Positions 63,611 to 64,000 of a stretch of DNA of 64,000 bases are shown here, piece by piece. The stretch spans positions 62,001-126,000 of the forward strand of contig NZ_JARBFX010000010.1 in the NCBI RefSeq assembly GCF_028863665.1, given 5' to 3'. Both the position numbers and the translations under genes were made by a program. The first letter of the stretch is position 1. Each line of letters opens with the position of its first letter. The notes below the pieces were generated by a model that saw only the letters and a list, made by a program, of their open reading frames with translations, was not told where the DNA came from and did not search any database. This stretch comes from Aquabacter sediminis. Its GTDB lineage: Bacteria > Pseudomonadota > Alphaproteobacteria > Rhizobiales > Xanthobacteraceae.

Positions 63611-64000
63611 ATGCCCTTGATCGACTACATCCCGGCGCAGACCAACATCCACTTCATGCGCCTGCGGCACTGGACGTTCCCGTTCTCCGCGGGAATCATG
63701 GTGCTGGCTGTCGTGTGCTTCGCCGTCTTCGGCTTCAACCTTGGCATCGACTTCCGCGGCGGTACGCTGGTGGAAGCTCAGACAAGCCAGCAGGCAGCAG
63801 ACCTTGGTGCCCTGCGTGAGCATCTGGGCGACCTCGACCTCGGCGACGTGCAGATCCAGGAATTCGGATCGCCCCGCGACGTGTTGATCCGCGTCGGCCA
63901 GACCGGCGCCGATGATGCCGCTCAGCAGGCTATCGTGGCCAAGATTTCCGGCGCGCTCGGCTCCGACTATACGGTGCGCCGCGTGGAGACGGTGGGCCCG
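63611..64000 (+). CDS. secF: Protein translocase subunit SecF (3' end outside window)
   Basis: First 130 codons of SecF, partner of SecD. The FNLGIDFRGGTLVEAQ motif (D1-type) follows the first helix. Starts 10 bp after secD at ATG 63611 (MPLIDYIPAQTNIHFMRLRH). It runs off the window. Confidence 0.96.
   Translation, partial: MPLIDYIPAQTNIHFMRLRHWTFPFSAGIMVLAVVCFAVFGFNLGIDFRGGTLVEAQTSQQAADLGALREHLGDLDLGDVQIQEFGSPRDVLIRVGQTGADDAAQQAIVAKISGALGSDYTVRRVETVGP

Overview
The window is a high-GC stretch of an alphaproteobacterial chromosome. The gene content and local orders (pcm-tolC-popZ-valS; erpA facing dgt-argS-SPOR; an exoR-type Sel1 protein; the DUF1289-cobS pair; yajC-secD-secF) point to the Hyphomicrobiales, possibly a Xanthobacteraceae-like organism. 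The family-level placement is inference from gene content only.

Left core (1-29 kb). A PAP2 phosphatase cut by the window edge is followed by monothiol glutaredoxin grxD, purB, a BASS-like transporter, tRNA-Asn, an MsbA-like ABC exporter, tRNA-Cys, a secreted protein, pcm/tolC/popZ/valS, chrA, an exoR homologue, a lone BMP-type binding protein, xthA, an MBOAT plus AlgX/J-like O-acetylation pair, erpA, dgt, argS, a SPOR protein, a DUF815 ATPase, a secreted protein, a TauE/SafE permease and dusA.

Genomic island (about 29,999-55,307, 25.3 kb) inserted in the 5' end of dusA. The left junction carries an intact dusA whose first codons run next to a divergent tyrosine integrase. At 55,308-55,354 there is a second copy of the dusA 5' end (codons MSKDQTMTFSVAPMMD), which marks the right junction. 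Beyond it lies a decayed copy of the same integrase and its upstream region, so an older related element sits next door. Cargo, left to right: integrase, DUF3363 relaxase, an IS110 transposase, an XRE regulator with its own palindrome next to a Tat-signal protein, an IS66 relic, a possible defence module (a DUF4238 + SEC-C protein and a DUF4062 protein), a broken UvrD/GIY-YIG junction, and then a catabolic region. That region has a Bug/TctC binding protein, IclR and GntR regulators, a four-gene operon (AMP ligase, thiolase, FAH-family hydrolase, type I extradiol dioxygenase) and a three-gene ABC importer. An imperfect 18-bp inverted repeat, ATTCTA-N6-TAGAAT, occurs before the GntR gene, the catabolic operon and the ABC operon, which suggests one regulon for uptake and breakdown of an aromatic acid. 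An IS5/IS427-type element flanked by CTAG splits a tRNA-Ser 3'-end-like sequence close to the right junction.

Right side (55.3-64 kb). Decayed sequence and one small orphan gene lead to a multidomain GH18 chitinase-like protein with a duplicated N-terminal domain and Gly-rich linkers. Core genes then resume: an aldo/keto reductase, a small membrane protein, a DUF1289 protein, cobS, yajC, secD and the start of secF.
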